Assembly (NCBI RefSeq): GCF_001742225.1
Contig: NZ_CP017075.1
Location: 3,316,001-3,380,000 of the forward strand
Length of the DNA: 64,000 nucleotides
Reading direction: 5' to 3'
Source: Novosphingobium resinovorum
Lineage (GTDB): Bacteria > Pseudomonadota > Alphaproteobacteria > Sphingomonadales > Sphingomonadaceae
Below, in pieces: positions 51,165 to 60,449 of the stretch. The position numbers and the translations under genes were made by a program. The notes under the pieces are model-generated. The model searched no databases and was not told the origin of the DNA. It saw nothing but the letters and a program-made list of their open reading frames with translations. The stretch's first letter is position 1; each line of letters begins with the position of its first letter.

Positions 51165-52085
51165 TCAGTACGCCTTGGCGGGATCGACGCGCGGGCGCAG
51201 GCTGGTGAAGGCCCGCCCGTCGCGCATGGAACTCCACCAGGTCAGCGGGTTCCAGCTTTGCGAGCCATCGAGCGAGAAGGTGATGAACTCCGCCCGTCCG
51301 CCGATGTCGGACAGCGGCACCGGACCGCCGAGGCCGCCGTCGGGCTGGCCCTGCCAATTGGTGGTGAAGGGCGCGCGGCTGTCCGCCGAACGGTCACGGT
51401 CGTCACCCATCAGGAAGACGTGGCCTGCGGGGATCGTGACCTCGGGATAGTTGTCGAGGCTCTGCGTGACATAGTCGATCACCTGATAGCTGGCCCCGTT
51501 GGGCAACGTCTCGCGGTAGGTCGGCAGTTCGTAGACCTCGCGGCCGGAGGGCAGGCGGGTGCGGTATTGCTCGAAGCCGTCGTAGCAGTGGCCCGGCTCC
51601 TGCCCTTCGCAGGTCAGCTTGTCGTCGGCGGGGATCTGCACCGGCGGCTCGATCTCGCGCGGGATGAACTTGCCGTTGAGGCGGATGCGGCCGTCGATCA
51701 CGGCGATGCGGTCTCCCGGACGGGCGACGACGCGCTTGATGAGGTCGGCCTTGCGATTGCCGGGCACGACGATGACGATGTCCCCGTATGCGGGCGTGGA
51801 GCCGAGGATGCGCGTTGTCGAGCGCGGCAGCAGGTGGAAGCTCAGCGACGACCAGTTCCAGCCGTAGGGATACTTCGACACGACCAGCCGGTCTCCCACC
51901 AGCAGCCCCGGCATCATCGAGATCGAGGGGATGTAGAACGGCTTGGCCACCAGCGAGTGGAATGCCAGCACGCCCAGCAGCATGAGGAAGAGGCCGCGTA
52001 GCTCCTGCCACCAGTTGGTGGTGCGGGGCTGCCTTGCCGGCTTGGCCTGTTCGAGGGAGTCTGGCCGGGCGGTCTGTTCGGTCAT
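51165..52085 (-). CDS. lepB: Signal peptidase I
   Basis: Membrane protease that removes signal peptides from exported proteins. 306 aa. One N-terminal membrane helix (ELRGLFLMLLGVLAFHSLV); the catalytic Ser is in YIPSISMMPGL (about 56) and the catalytic Lys in DLIKRVVARPGD (about 117); GHVFLMGDDRDRSADSR is box E. A long insertion between boxes D and E holds two cysteines (LTCEGQEPGHCYDG). Confidence 0.93.
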   Translation of the reverse strand: MTEQTARPDSLEQAKPARQPRTTNWWQELRGLFLMLLGVLAFHSLVAKPFYIPSISMMPGLLVGDRLVVSKYPYGWNWSSLSFHLLPRSTTRILGSTPAYGDIVIVVPGNRKADLIKRVVARPGDRIAVIDGRIRLNGKFIPREIEPPVQIPADDKLTCEGQEPGHCYDGFEQYRTRLPSGREVYELPTYRETLPNGASYQVIDYVTQSLDNYPEVTIPAGHVFLMGDDRDRSADSRAPFTTNWQGQPDGGLGGPVPLSDIGGRAEFITFSLDGSQSWNPLTWWSSMRDGRAFTSLRPRVDPAKAY

Positions 52086-52104
52086 GCGGGGGGGAACTCG
52101 GCGA

Positions 52105-52509
52105 TTAGGAGAGGGGGCGCGCTTCGATGATCACGAAGGCCTGCGCCCATGGGTGGTCGTCCGTGAGTGTCAGGTGAACCACGGCTTCATGGCCTGCGGG
52201 GATCATGGAATCCAGCCGTTCCTTCGCGCCGCCGGTCAGCGCCAGCGTCGGCGCACCGGAGGGAGCGTTGACGACGCCGATGTCCTTCATGAACACGCCC
52301 GCCTTGAACCCGGTTCCGACCGCCTTGGAAAACGCCTCCTTGGCGGCGAAGCGCTTGGCCAGCGTGCCCGCGATGGTGTGCGGGCGGCGGGCGGCCTTGG
52401 CGCGCTCCACCTCGGTGAAGACGCGACCCAGAAAGCGGTCGCCGTAGCGTTCGAGCGAATTGGCGATTCGCTCGATGTTGCACAGGTCCGAGCCGAGACC
52501 GATGATCAT
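52105..52509 (-). CDS. acpS: Holo-[acyl-carrier-protein] synthase
   Basis: Transfers 4'-phosphopantetheine to acyl carrier protein. 134 aa. Metal-binding Asp8 in [12 protein letters not shown] and Glu in [16 protein letters not shown] (about 58) are the family hallmarks. Sits in pyrE-pdxJ-acpS-lepB, a common alphaproteobacterial order. Confidence 0.95.
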   Translation of the reverse strand: MIIGLGSDLCNIERIANSLERYGDRFLGRVFTEVERAKAARRPHTIAGTLAKRFAAKEAFSKAVGTGFKAGVFMKDIGVVNAPSGAPTLALTGGAKERLDSMIPAGHEAVVHLTLTDDHPWAQAFVIIEARPLS

Positions 52510-52534
52510 GCCCGGGCTCCCGCTTGCTTCGTCA

Positions 52535-53275
52535 TCACCGCACCTCGTCCATCAGCGCGCGCATCTTCTTCACGCTGGCTTCCAGCCCGATGAAGATCGC
52601 CTCGCCGATGAGGTAGTGACCGATGTTGAGTTCCGCCAGTTGCGGAATCGCCGCGATGGGCTGGACGTTCTCGTACGTCAGGCCATGCCCGGCGTGCGGC
52701 TCGATGCCGTTCTTGGCCGCGAGCGCCGACATGTCGACGATCCGGCGCAGCTCATGCGCCACCTGCTCGCCCTCGGCATGGGCATATTCGCCGGTGTGGA
52801 ATTCCACCACCGGGGCGCCGAGCTTCATCGCGGCCTCGATCTGGCGCGGCTCGGGGGCGATGAAGAGGCTGACGCGAATCCCTGCGTCCGACAGGCGCGA
52901 GACGATCGGCGCGAGGCGATTGTGCTGGCCCGCCGCGTCAAGGCCGCCCTCGGTCGTGCGCTCCTCGCGCCGCTCGGGCACGATGCAGGCGGCGTGAGGA
53001 CGGTGGCGCAGGGCGATCTCGAGCATCTCGTCGGTTGCCGCCATCTCCAGGTTGATCGGCAGGCCGGTCGCCTCCGCGACGCGGAAGAGATCGTCGTCGC
53101 GGATGTGGCGGCGATCCTCGCGCAAGTGCACGGTGATGCCGTCGCCGCCCGCGCGCGCCACGATCTGGGCGGCGCGGGCCGGGTCCGGATGCTCGCCGCC
53201 GCGCGCGTTGCGGATCGTCGCGACATGGTCGATGTTGACGCCGAGACGCAGGCGGGCGGGCTTGAGCACGTTCAT
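52535..53275 (-). CDS. pdxJ: Pyridoxine 5'-phosphate synthase
   Basis: Condenses 1-deoxyxylulose-5-phosphate and aminoacetone-3-phosphate in vitamin B6 synthesis. 246 aa from the ATG at 53275. [63 protein letters not shown] and [12 protein letters not shown] follow the family from start to end. Confidence 0.95.
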   Translation of the reverse strand: MNVLKPARLRLGVNIDHVATIRNARGGEHPDPARAAQIVARAGGDGITVHLREDRRHIRDDDLFRVAEATGLPINLEMAATDEMLEIALRHRPHAACIVPERREERTTEGGLDAAGQHNRLAPIVSRLSDAGIRVSLFIAPEPRQIEAAMKLGAPVVEFHTGEYAHAEGEQVAHELRRIVDMSALAAKNGIEPHAGHGLTYENVQPIAAIPQLAELNIGHYLIGEAIFIGLEASVKKMRALMDEVR

Positions 53276-53276
53276 T

Positions 53277-53300
53277 CTATCATCCTGAGCTTGTCGAAGG
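53277..53300. repeat. Copy of the TCATCCTGAGCTTGTCGAAGG repeat
   Basis: TATCATCCTGAGCTTGTCGA followed by AGGA, between pdxJ and pyrE. The same core lies in the hybrid repeat at 48467-48488 and, in the other orientation, at 44335-44358. Confidence 0.8.
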
Positions 53301-53331
53301 ATTGTCCGATCAGGGAGCGACGTTCCGAGAT

Positions 53332-53913
53332 TTACTGGGCGCGGCTGCCGGGCTTCACCGCCTGCGAAGAGGCCAGTTCGGGCGGCAGTTCGTCCGGCGC
53401 ATACGTCGGGAAGTTGAGCGCCACGAGCGGGAAGAACGGCACGCCCAGATCCACCGATCCGGCCGAGCGATCGACCAGCGAGGCCGCCGCGATCACCGTG
53501 CCGCCGGCTTCCTCGATGGCCTTGATGGCTTCGCGGCTGGACAGGCCGGTGGTGACCACGTCCTCGACCATCAGCACCTTGTCGCCCGGTTCCAGCGAGA
53601 AACCGCGGCGCAGTTCGAAAGTGCCGGTGGGGCGCTCGACGAACATCGCGTCGACCTGCAGGGCGCGGCCCATCTCCTGGCCGATGATGACGCCGCCCAT
53701 CGCGGGCGAGACGACCTTGGTGATCTGCTTGCGGATGTCGTGCGGCAGCTTGGATGCGATGGCGACGGCAAGACGCGCGGCGCGGTCGGGGTTCATCAGG
53801 ACGCGGGCGCACTGAAGATAGTACGCGCTGTGGCGGCCGGACGAGAGCAGGAAGTGTCCTTCCAGCAGCGCCTTGCAGGCGCGGAATTCGGCGAGGACCT
53901 CTTCTTCGAGCAT
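53332..53913 (-). CDS. pyrE: Orotate phosphoribosyltransferase
   Basis: Makes orotidine monophosphate in pyrimidine synthesis. 193 aa from the ATG at 53913 ([19 protein letters not shown]). [36 protein letters not shown] and the PRPP-binding loop [14 protein letters not shown] are intact. A TTG two codons upstream is a less likely start. Confidence 0.94.
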   Translation of the reverse strand: MLEEEVLAEFRACKALLEGHFLLSSGRHSAYYLQCARVLMNPDRAARLAVAIASKLPHDIRKQITKVVSPAMGGVIIGQEMGRALQVDAMFVERPTGTFELRRGFSLEPGDKVLMVEDVVTTGLSSREAIKAIEEAGGTVIAAASLVDRSAGSVDLGVPFFPLVALNFPTYAPDELPPELASSQAVKPGSRAQ

Positions 53914-53996
53914 TTGCAACTATACCTCTGGAGCGTTTTTCGAGTGTTCGCGCGCAGTTCGTCTGGCGCTTGCGGCAAAAATTCCCCTAGAGGCGC

Positions 53997-54025
53997 TTGA
54001 GACGGGCGGCAAGGCCGCGTATAGC
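53997..54025 (+). promoter_or_regulatory. Promoter of the cytochrome oxidase operon
   Basis: TTGAGA (5/6), 17-bp spacer, TATAGC (4/6), about 95 bp before the coxB ATG. Confidence 0.6.
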
Positions 54026-54123
54026 CCGGCCCAAAGGGGGCGAAAAACGCCGCCATGACAGGGGTGCGCTTGAAGTCGTTGATACGGCACGGGCGTTCGA
54101 AGGAAGTGGAAGCGCAAAAAACC

Positions 54124-55176
54124 ATGACATTGGGCAAGATTTCCATTGGTGCAGGAAGGGTTCGCAGAGCCCTTGGACTATCCTTTAACGGGGCTCTCGC
54201 CAGCGTGCTGACGTTCGCCGCGCCTGCAATGGCGCAGGACGCCGCCGCTCCTTCCGCCGGAAGTTATACCCCGATGAAGCCGACGCCGGGCATCGGCATG
54301 CCGGTCGACGGCGGTATCAACCTCCAGCAGCAGTTCTCGCCTACGGGTGAATACGGCGAATGGCTGCACCACGGCCTGCTGTGGATCTGCCTCATCATCT
54401 CGCTGTTCGTGCTGGCGCTGCTGGCCATCGTCATCGTGCGCTTCAACCGTCGCGCCAATCCGGTGCCGTCGAAAACCAGCCACAACACCGTGCTCGAAGT
54501 GGTGTGGACGCTGGCGCCGGTGCTGATCCTGATCGGCATCGCGGTGCCCTCGATCGACCTCATCGCCAAGCAGTACAAGCCCGCGCCCAAGACCGCGCTG
54601 ACCGTCAAGGTCACCGGCAACCAGTGGTTCTGGACGTACGGCTACCCGGATAACGGCGACTTCGAGGTGATCTCGAACATGCTGAACATCCCCGGCCAGC
54701 CGGTGGTCAACAACGGCGTGCGCGAAGTCGGCTCCAAGCCCTGGGACGGTCCGTCGCACCTCGAGGTGGACAACCGCATGGTCGTGCCGGTCGGCGAACC
54801 GATCCGCCTGCAGATCACCGCCACCGACGTGATCCACTCGTTCGCGGTGCCCTCGCTGTGGTTCAAGCTGGACGCGGTGCCGGGCCGCATCAACGAGAAG
54901 GTCCTCTTCATCGAGAAGCCGGGCGTCTATTACGGCCAGTGCTCCGAACTGTGCGGCGCCAAGCACGGCTACATGCCGATCGCGGTCGAGGCGCTGCCGC
55001 GTGATAAGTATAATGCCTGGGTCCTGACCCATGCCGGCGCGGAGATCGACGGGCAGAAGAAGCCTGCGGCCGCCGCCGAAGCCGCTGCGGCTCCTGCCGC
55101 CGCTCCCGCCCCAGGTTCTTCTGAAGCTCCTGCTTCCGAAGCGCCTGCCGGCGAAGCGACCGCCGAAGCCGAATAA
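54124..55176 (+). CDS. coxB: Cytochrome c oxidase subunit II
   Basis: Carries the CuA centre that takes electrons from cytochrome c in the aa3 oxidase. 350 aa from the ATG at 54124. Long signal peptide (ending APAMAQD), two membrane helices ([20 protein letters not shown] and [15 protein letters not shown]), the aromatic patch [12 protein letters not shown], and CuA ligands in [10 protein letters not shown] and [12 protein letters not shown]. The last ~35 residues are an Ala/Pro/Glu-rich tail. First gene of the cox operon. Confidence 0.95.
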   Translation: MTLGKISIGAGRVRRALGLSFNGALASVLTFAAPAMAQDAAAPSAGSYTPMKPTPGIGMPVDGGINLQQQFSPTGEYGEWLHHGLLWICLIISLFVLALLAIVIVRFNRRANPVPSKTSHNTVLEVVWTLAPVLILIGIAVPSIDLIAKQYKPAPKTALTVKVTGNQWFWTYGYPDNGDFEVISNMLNIPGQPVVNNGVREVGSKPWDGPSHLEVDNRMVVPVGEPIRLQITATDVIHSFAVPSLWFKLDAVPGRINEKVLFIEKPGVYYGQCSELCGAKHGYMPIAVEALPRDKYNAWVLTHAGAEIDGQKKPAAAAEAAAAPAAAPAPGSSEAPASEAPAGEATAEAE

Positions 55177-55205
55177 TAGCGATACGAGAGGACAGGGTCC
55201 CCACC

Positions 55206-56888
55206 ATGGCAACCACCGCTGACCACTTCCAGGCTCACCCGGAAGACCACGGCCATCACGCCGAACACAAGCCCGCGTTCTTCGCGCGCTGGTTCATGTC
55301 GACCAACCACAAGGACATCGGCACGATGTACCTGATCTTCGCGATCTTCGCGGGGATCATCGGCGGTGCCTTCTCGGGCATGATGCGCGTCGAGCTGAAC
55401 GAGCCGGGCATCCAGTACCTCGACACCTTCGCGCGCTGGTTCGGCGCGGTGAACCCGGACTTCAACACCACGCTGCACACCTGGAACGTGCTCATCACCG
55501 CGCATGGTCTGATCATGGTGTTCTTCATGGTGATGCCCGCGATCATCGGCGGCTTCGGCAACTGGTTCGTGCCGATCATGATCGGCGCGCCGGACATGGC
55601 GTTCCCGCGCATGAACAACATCTCGTTCTGGCTGACGGTGGCGGGCTTCTGCTCGCTGCTGTGCTCCGCCTTCGTGCCGGGCGGCACGGGTAACGGCGCG
55701 GGCACCGGCTGGACGGTCTATGCCCCGCTCTCGACCAGCGGTTCGCCCGGACCCGCAGTGGACTTCGGCATCTTCGCGCTGCACCTTGCCGGTGCCGGCT
55801 CGATCATGGGCGCGATCAACTTCATCACCACGATCTTCAACATGCGCGCGCCGGGGATGACCATCCACAAGATGCCGCTGTTCGTGTGGTCGGTGCTGGT
55901 GACCGCGTTCCTGCTGCTGCTCTCGCTGCCGGTCCTTGCCGCCGCGATCACCATGCTGCTGACCGATCGCAACTTCGGCACCACCTTCTTCGACGCTTCG
56001 GGCGGCGGTGATCCGGTGCTCTACCAGCACCTGTTCTGGTTCTTCGGTCACCCCGAAGTCTACATCATGATCCTGCCGGGCTTCGGCATCATCTCGCAGA
56101 TCATCTCGACCTTCTCGAAGAAGCCGGTGTTCGGCTACCTCGGCATGGCTTACGCGATGGTCGCGATCGGCGTGGTCGGCTTCATCGTGTGGGCGCACCA
56201 CATGTACGCCACCGGGCTTTCGGTGAACACCAAGATGTACTTCACCGCCGCCACCATGGTCATCGCGGTGCCGACCGGCGTGAAGATCTTCTCGTGGATC
56301 GCCACGATGTGGGGCGGTTCGGTGGAGTTCAAGTCGCCGATGGTCTGGGCGATGGGCTTCATTTTCCTGTTCACCGTGGGCGGCGTCACCGGCGTATACC
56401 TTGCCAACGGCGGCATCGACGACGTGGTGCACGACACCTACTTCGTCGTCGCGCACTTCCACTACGTGCTGTCGCTGGGTGCGGTGACCGCGCTCTTCGC
56501 AGGGTTCTACTACTGGTTCCCGAAGATGAGCGGCCGCATGCACTCGGAGTTCCTGTCCCACGTCCACTTCTGGATCTTCTTCGTGGGCGTGAACATGATC
56601 TTCTTCCCGATGCACTTCCTGGGCCTGCAGGGCATGCCGCGCCGCTATCCGGACTACGCGGAAGCCTATACCCACTGGAACCACATCGCGACCGTGGGCT
56701 ACATGGTCATGGCCTTCAGCCTCGTGATCTGGTTCATCAACATCATCTACGCCTTCACCGCCGGTAAGAAGGTGGGTGACAACTACTGGGGCGAAGGCGC
56801 GACCACGCTTGAGTGGACGCTCTCCAGCCCGCCGCCGTACCACCAGTTCGAGACCCTTCCGGTCATCGGCGAGACGGTGCACCACTGA
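55206..56888 (+). CDS. coxA: Cytochrome c oxidase subunit I
   Basis: Catalytic heme a/a3-CuB subunit with twelve membrane helices; 560 aa. Heme a ligand region [17 protein letters not shown]- and CuB-site [15 protein letters not shown], the CuB histidine pair [10 protein letters not shown], and [17 protein letters not shown] with the heme a/a3 histidines. N-terminal [18 protein letters not shown] is standard. Thirty bp after coxB. Confidence 0.97.
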   Translation: MATTADHFQAHPEDHGHHAEHKPAFFARWFMSTNHKDIGTMYLIFAIFAGIIGGAFSGMMRVELNEPGIQYLDTFARWFGAVNPDFNTTLHTWNVLITAHGLIMVFFMVMPAIIGGFGNWFVPIMIGAPDMAFPRMNNISFWLTVAGFCSLLCSAFVPGGTGNGAGTGWTVYAPLSTSGSPGPAVDFGIFALHLAGAGSIMGAINFITTIFNMRAPGMTIHKMPLFVWSVLVTAFLLLLSLPVLAAAITMLLTDRNFGTTFFDASGGGDPVLYQHLFWFFGHPEVYIMILPGFGIISQIISTFSKKPVFGYLGMAYAMVAIGVVGFIVWAHHMYATGLSVNTKMYFTAATMVIAVPTGVKIFSWIATMWGGSVEFKSPMVWAMGFIFLFTVGGVTGVYLANGGIDDVVHDTYFVVAHFHYVLSLGAVTALFAGFYYWFPKMSGRMHSEFLSHVHFWIFFVGVNMIFFPMHFLGLQGMPRRYPDYAEAYTHWNHIATVGYMVMAFSLVIWFINIIYAFTAGKKVGDNYWGEGATTLEWTLSSPPPYHQFETLPVIGETVHH

Positions 56889-56897
56889 TCCCCTGCG

Positions 56898-56925
56898 GGC
56901 CGCCCCGGACCTGTCCGGGGCGGCC
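56898..56925 (+). other. Strong stem-loop between coxA and ctaB
   Basis: Perfect 13-bp inverted repeat GGCCGCCCCGGAC / GTCCGGGGCGGCC with a 2-nt centre and no T-run. It probably stabilises the 3' end of coxB-coxA mRNA or lowers expression of the assembly genes downstream (inference). Confidence 0.55.
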
Positions 56926-57001
56926 GCTAACCTTCACCGGATGGGGCTGAGACGTTCTGGCTCTCGCCTGAATCGGTCCCCGGGTGTATGGGCGGCCCAT
57001 C

Positions 57002-57928
57002 ATGACCCCCACGAATTCGATTCCTGCCGCCAACGCGGTGCCTGCCGATTGGCGCGACCTGATCGCGCTGACCAAGCCGCGCGTGATGAGCCTGGTGATC
57101 TTCACCGGCCTGTGCGGCCTGCTCGCCGCGCCTGAAAGCATCCACCCCGTCCTCGGCTTCACCGCGATCCTGTGCATCGCCATGGGCGCAGGCGGCGCCG
57201 CCGCGCTCAACCAGTGGTGGGAAGCGGACATCGACGCCGGGATGAAGCGCACCGCCAAGCGCCCGCTGCCGCAGGGCCGGCTCGATCGCACCACCGCGCG
57301 CGACTTTGCCGGTATCCTGTGCGCCGCATCGGTGTTCCTGATGGGCTTCGCGATCAGCTGGCTGGCCGCCGCGATCCTTGCGATCTCGATCGTCTACTAC
57401 GCCGTGATCTACACGATCTGGCTGAAGCCGCGCACGCCGCAGAACATCGTCATCGGCGGCGGCGCGGGCGCGTTCCCGCCGTTGATCGGCTGGATCGCCG
57501 CGACCGGCCACATCTCGACGATGCCGGTCGTGCTCTTCGCGATCATCTTCTTCTGGACGCCGCCGCACTTCTGGGCGCTCGCGCTTTTCGTGAAGACCGA
57601 ATATGCCAAGGTCGGCATCCCGATGATGCCGGTCGTCGCGGGCGAACGCTCGACCCGCCGCCAGATCCTCGCTTACGCCGTGCTGCTGCTGCCGCTCAGC
57701 GCGCTGCCGTGGTGGCTGCCGGGCAAGGAGCATGCGGGCGCGATCTACGGCGTTTCGGCGCTGGCGCTCTCCACGGTGTTCCTCGCCCTCTCGATCCGCG
57801 TTGGACTGCGCACGCGCAGCGGCGATGACGATGCCATGAAGCCCGAAAAGCAGCTGTTCGCCTACTCGGTGCTCTACCTTTTCGCCCTGTTCGCCGCGCT
57901 CGTGGTCGATCGCTACATTCCGCTTTGA
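57002..57928 (+). CDS. ctaB: Protoheme IX farnesyltransferase (heme O synthase)
   Basis: Polytopic membrane prenyltransferase making heme O for the oxidase. 308 aa from the ATG at 57002. The two Asp-rich substrate motifs are [15 protein letters not shown] and, late in the protein, [26 protein letters not shown] is also characteristic. Confidence 0.94.
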   Translation: MTPTNSIPAANAVPADWRDLIALTKPRVMSLVIFTGLCGLLAAPESIHPVLGFTAILCIAMGAGGAAALNQWWEADIDAGMKRTAKRPLPQGRLDRTTARDFAGILCAASVFLMGFAISWLAAAILAISIVYYAVIYTIWLKPRTPQNIVIGGGAGAFPPLIGWIAATGHISTMPVVLFAIIFFWTPPHFWALALFVKTEYAKVGIPMMPVVAGERSTRRQILAYAVLLLPLSALPWWLPGKEHAGAIYGVSALALSTVFLALSIRVGLRTRSGDDDAMKPEKQLFAYSVLYLFALFAALVVDRYIPL

Positions 57929-57937
57929 GGACGTTTC

Positions 57938-58063
57938 ATGCCCGCGCCACAGGAACAGAAGACCATCGAACAGATCCGCCGCAGCCGTAACCGCGCCCTC
58001 GGCCTCAGCCTCGCGGCCTTCGTGGTGCTGGTGTTCTGCATCTCCATCGTGAAGATGGGCTGA
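57938..58063 (+). CDS. CoxF-like 41-aa membrane protein
   Basis: Small gene between ctaB and ctaG. The product has a charged N-terminus (QEQKTIEQIRRSRNRALG) and one membrane helix (LSLAAFVVLVFCISIVKMG). The stop overlaps the ctaG ATG (TGATG). A short one-helix ORF at this position is widespread in alphaproteobacteria and is often called CoxF; it is presumed to help oxidase assembly. Too short for routine ORF cut-offs. Confidence 0.8.
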   Translation: MPAPQEQKTIEQIRRSRNRALGLSLAAFVVLVFCISIVKMG

Positions 58064-58650
58064 TGGCGGGGAAGGGCGAATCCCGCTCCAACCGCAAGGT
58101 CGCGCTGACGGCCGCTTCGGCGGCGCTGGCGATGCTCGGCCTGGGGTTCGCGTCGGTGCCGCTCTACCGCATCTTCTGTCAGGTGACCGGCTACGGCGGC
58201 ACCACCCAGCGCGCCGACGAGGCCAAGGCTGCCACCGTCAAGGACAGCGGCCGGACGATATCGATCCGCTTCGACGCCAATGTCGAGCGCAACATGCCCT
58301 GGCAGTTCAAGCCGCTGCAGCGCACCGACACGGTCTCGATCGGCGCCCGCGACATGGCGCTGTTCTGGGCCAAGAACGACAGCGACAAGACCGTCACCGG
58401 CACCGCCAGCTTCAACGTCGAGCCGGAACAGGCCGCGCGCTACTTCAACAAGATCCAGTGCTTCTGCTTCACCGAGCAGACGCTGAAGCCCGGCGAGGAA
58501 GTGCGCATGCCGGTGCTCTATTACGTCGATCCGGCGATCCTGACCGACCCGGACAACAAGGACGTGCAGCAGATCACGCTGAGCTATACCTTCCACGTCA
58601 CGCGGGTGGAGGACGCAAAGGCACTGGACCATCCGCGCACGGGCAGTTAA
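58063..58650 (+). CDS. ctaG: Cytochrome c oxidase assembly protein CtaG/Cox11
   Basis: Delivers copper to CuB of subunit I. 195 aa, one N-terminal membrane helix (KVALTAASAALAMLGLGFAS) and a periplasmic Ig-like domain. The copper site CFCFTEQTL and the FCQVTGYGGTT motif are conserved. Confidence 0.94.
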   Translation: MAGKGESRSNRKVALTAASAALAMLGLGFASVPLYRIFCQVTGYGGTTQRADEAKAATVKDSGRTISIRFDANVERNMPWQFKPLQRTDTVSIGARDMALFWAKNDSDKTVTGTASFNVEPEQAARYFNKIQCFCFTEQTLKPGEEVRMPVLYYVDPAILTDPDNKDVQQITLSYTFHVTRVEDAKALDHPRTGS

Positions 58651-58732
58651 GCGAAGTACCAAGAACCGTCGGCCATGATAAAACAGGGCGGCAGACGGCA
58701 CACGAGATTGGATGAACGGGGACGAAGGCACC

Positions 58733-59554
58733 ATGGCAGGTACGAAGAACCACGATTACCACATTCTTCCGCCCGACATCGCGCCTCTGGCGACGACCAT
58801 CGGCGCCTTCACCTTCACCACCGGCATGGTGCTGTTCATGCACAAGATGCCCGGCGGCCATTTCGTGCCCTGGGCCGGGCTCGCGATCCTGCTGGCCTCG
58901 ATGTTCATGTGGTTCTCCAAGATCGTCAACGAGGCGCATGCGGGCGACCACACGCCCGTCGTCCAGCTGCACCAGCGCTACGGCATGATCCTGTTCATCG
59001 CTTCGGAAGTGATGTTCTTCGTCGGCTGGTTCTGGGCCTTCTTCGACTTCTCGCTGTTCCCCTCCGAACTGGCGGACGTCATCGGCGGACAGTGGCCGCC
59101 CAAGGCGATCGAGGCGGTCATGGACCCCTTCGCCCTGCCGCTGCTCAACACGCTGATCCTGCTGTGCTCGGGCACCACCGTCACCTGGGCGCACCACTCG
59201 CTGATCCATGGCGATCGTGAAGGGCTCAAGAAGGGCCTGTGGGCGACGATCCTGCTCGGCGCGCTGTTCTCGTGCATTCAGGCCTACGAGTACATGCATG
59301 CCCCGTTCGGCTTCGGCGGCAACACCTACAGCTCGGCCTTCTACATGGCGACCGGCTTCCACGGCTTCCACGTGATCGTCGGCACGATCATGCTGATCGT
59401 CTGCCTCAAGCGCACCTACAACGGCGACTTCACGCCCCGCCAGCACTTCGGCTTCGAAGCGGCGGCATGGTACTGGCACTTCGTCGACGTGGTGTGGCTG
59501 TTCCTCTTCGTCGCGGTCTACATCTGGGGCGGCTGGGGCTATCCCACGCATTAA
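58733..59554 (+). CDS. coxC: Cytochrome c oxidase subunit III
   Basis: Seven-helix accessory subunit of the aa3 oxidase. 273 aa from the ATG at 58733 (MAGTKNHDYHILPPD), with GGGGACGAAGG upstream; an ATG at 58712 would add seven unconserved residues. ASEVMFFVGWFWAFF, SGTTVTWAHHSL, GFHGFHVIVGTIML and YWHFVDVVWLFLF are diagnostic. Confidence 0.95.
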   Translation: MAGTKNHDYHILPPDIAPLATTIGAFTFTTGMVLFMHKMPGGHFVPWAGLAILLASMFMWFSKIVNEAHAGDHTPVVQLHQRYGMILFIASEVMFFVGWFWAFFDFSLFPSELADVIGGQWPPKAIEAVMDPFALPLLNTLILLCSGTTVTWAHHSLIHGDREGLKKGLWATILLGALFSCIQAYEYMHAPFGFGGNTYSSAFYMATGFHGFHVIVGTIMLIVCLKRTYNGDFTPRQHFGFEAAAWYWHFVDVVWLFLFVAVYIWGGWGYPTH

Positions 59555-59591
59555 TTGGCCCACGCACTGATCGAACAGATCGTTCATTCCG

Positions 59592-59626
59592 AAAAGGCAG
59601 CCGAAGACCGCTTCGGCTGCCTTTTT
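59592..59626 (+). terminator. Strong terminator after coxC
   Basis: 11-bp perfect stem GGCAGCCGAAG / CTTCGGCTGCC with a 4-nt loop and TTTTT; AAAA before the stem pairs with the T-run, so it can also work for the minus strand. Surf1 starts 17 bp beyond, so surf1 expression depends on readthrough or another promoter. Confidence 0.9.
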
Positions 59627-59642
59627 CGCATCAGGACCTGAC

Positions 59643-60197
59643 ATGCGCCGCATCCCCGTCTTCGCGACCCTCATCGTCCTTGCCGCCGTGGCGGTGATGA
59701 TCGCGATGGGCTTTTGGCAACTGCGCCGCCTCCATGAAAAGGAAGCGCTGCTGGCCCACTACGCCGCCGCGCAGAAGAACCCCGAGCCCGTCGAGTGGAC
59801 ATCCCGAGGCGTCGGCAAGGACCTGCTCTATCGCCGCGCCCATCTCGTCTGCGCGGGCGTAGGCGACCGCAGCAGCATCGCCGGAAGCAACGCCAAAGGG
59901 GAGCCCGGCGTGGCCCAGACCGCCGAATGCACGCTGCCGGGCGGTGGCAGGGCGCTGGTGGTGATGGGATGGTCGCTCCAGCCCAACGCTGGAGCATGGC
60001 AGGGCGGAGACGTCACCGGCATGATCGCCCCCGGCCCGCGTCTTGTGGCGATGCCTGCGGTTGGCGGACTGGAGGAAAACGCGATCCCTGATCCGGCGGA
60101 TCTGCCGAACAACCACTTGTCTTATGCGGGGCAGTGGTTCTTCTTCGCGGCTACGGCGTTGGTTATCTACTTTCTGGCGCTCAGGAAGAGGAAGTAG
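59643..60197 (+). CDS. SURF1-family cytochrome oxidase biogenesis protein
   Basis: Assists insertion of heme a into subunit I. 184 aa, shorter than the typical 230-250. Two membrane helices frame the protein (VFATLIVLAAVAVMIAMGFWQLRRL and YAGQWFFFAATALVIYFLAL). GFWQLRRLHEKEALL at the start and NNHLSYAGQWF near the end are family hallmarks. The middle domain is reduced. Confidence 0.88.
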   Translation: MRRIPVFATLIVLAAVAVMIAMGFWQLRRLHEKEALLAHYAAAQKNPEPVEWTSRGVGKDLLYRRAHLVCAGVGDRSSIAGSNAKGEPGVAQTAECTLPGGGRALVVMGWSLQPNAGAWQGGDVTGMIAPGPRLVAMPAVGGLEENAIPDPADLPNNHLSYAGQWFFFAATALVIYFLALRKRK

Positions 60198-60227
60198 GAA
60201 GTCCTGGGGCCCCCCATATACCTTTGG

Positions 60228-60370
60228 CGCCCCAGACCCCCATACCGTCGTCGTCGGGCGCGCAGCAGCCTCAGCCACACATTGCGCCGCAGGCTGTTTT
60301 GTCTCCCGGCTCATCGTGGGCGCGGGAGGAGGCTGCGCGCGTCACCTCGACGGTTAAGGGGTCTGGGGCG
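60228..60370. repeat. 143-bp element with 13-bp terminal inverted repeats
   Basis: CGCCCCAGACCCC at 60228-60240 and its exact complement GGGGTCTGGGGCG at 60358-60370. Inside is a second imperfect inverted pair (GCGCGCAGCAGCCTC and GAGGCTGCGCGC). No gene inside. Perhaps a miniature repeat; no second copy was noticed in this window. Confidence 0.55.
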
Positions 60371-60449
60371 ATGGCCCAGATTCATTTCTTTCCTTCTTCA
60401 CACCCTTCACGCTCTTTTCATTTCCCGCCTTCACGGCTAACCGCGCCCG

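Noticed and set aside
54969..56885. 638-codon minus-strand frame over coxA
   Set aside because: His/Asp/Arg-rich antisense frame; coxA on the plus strand is certain.
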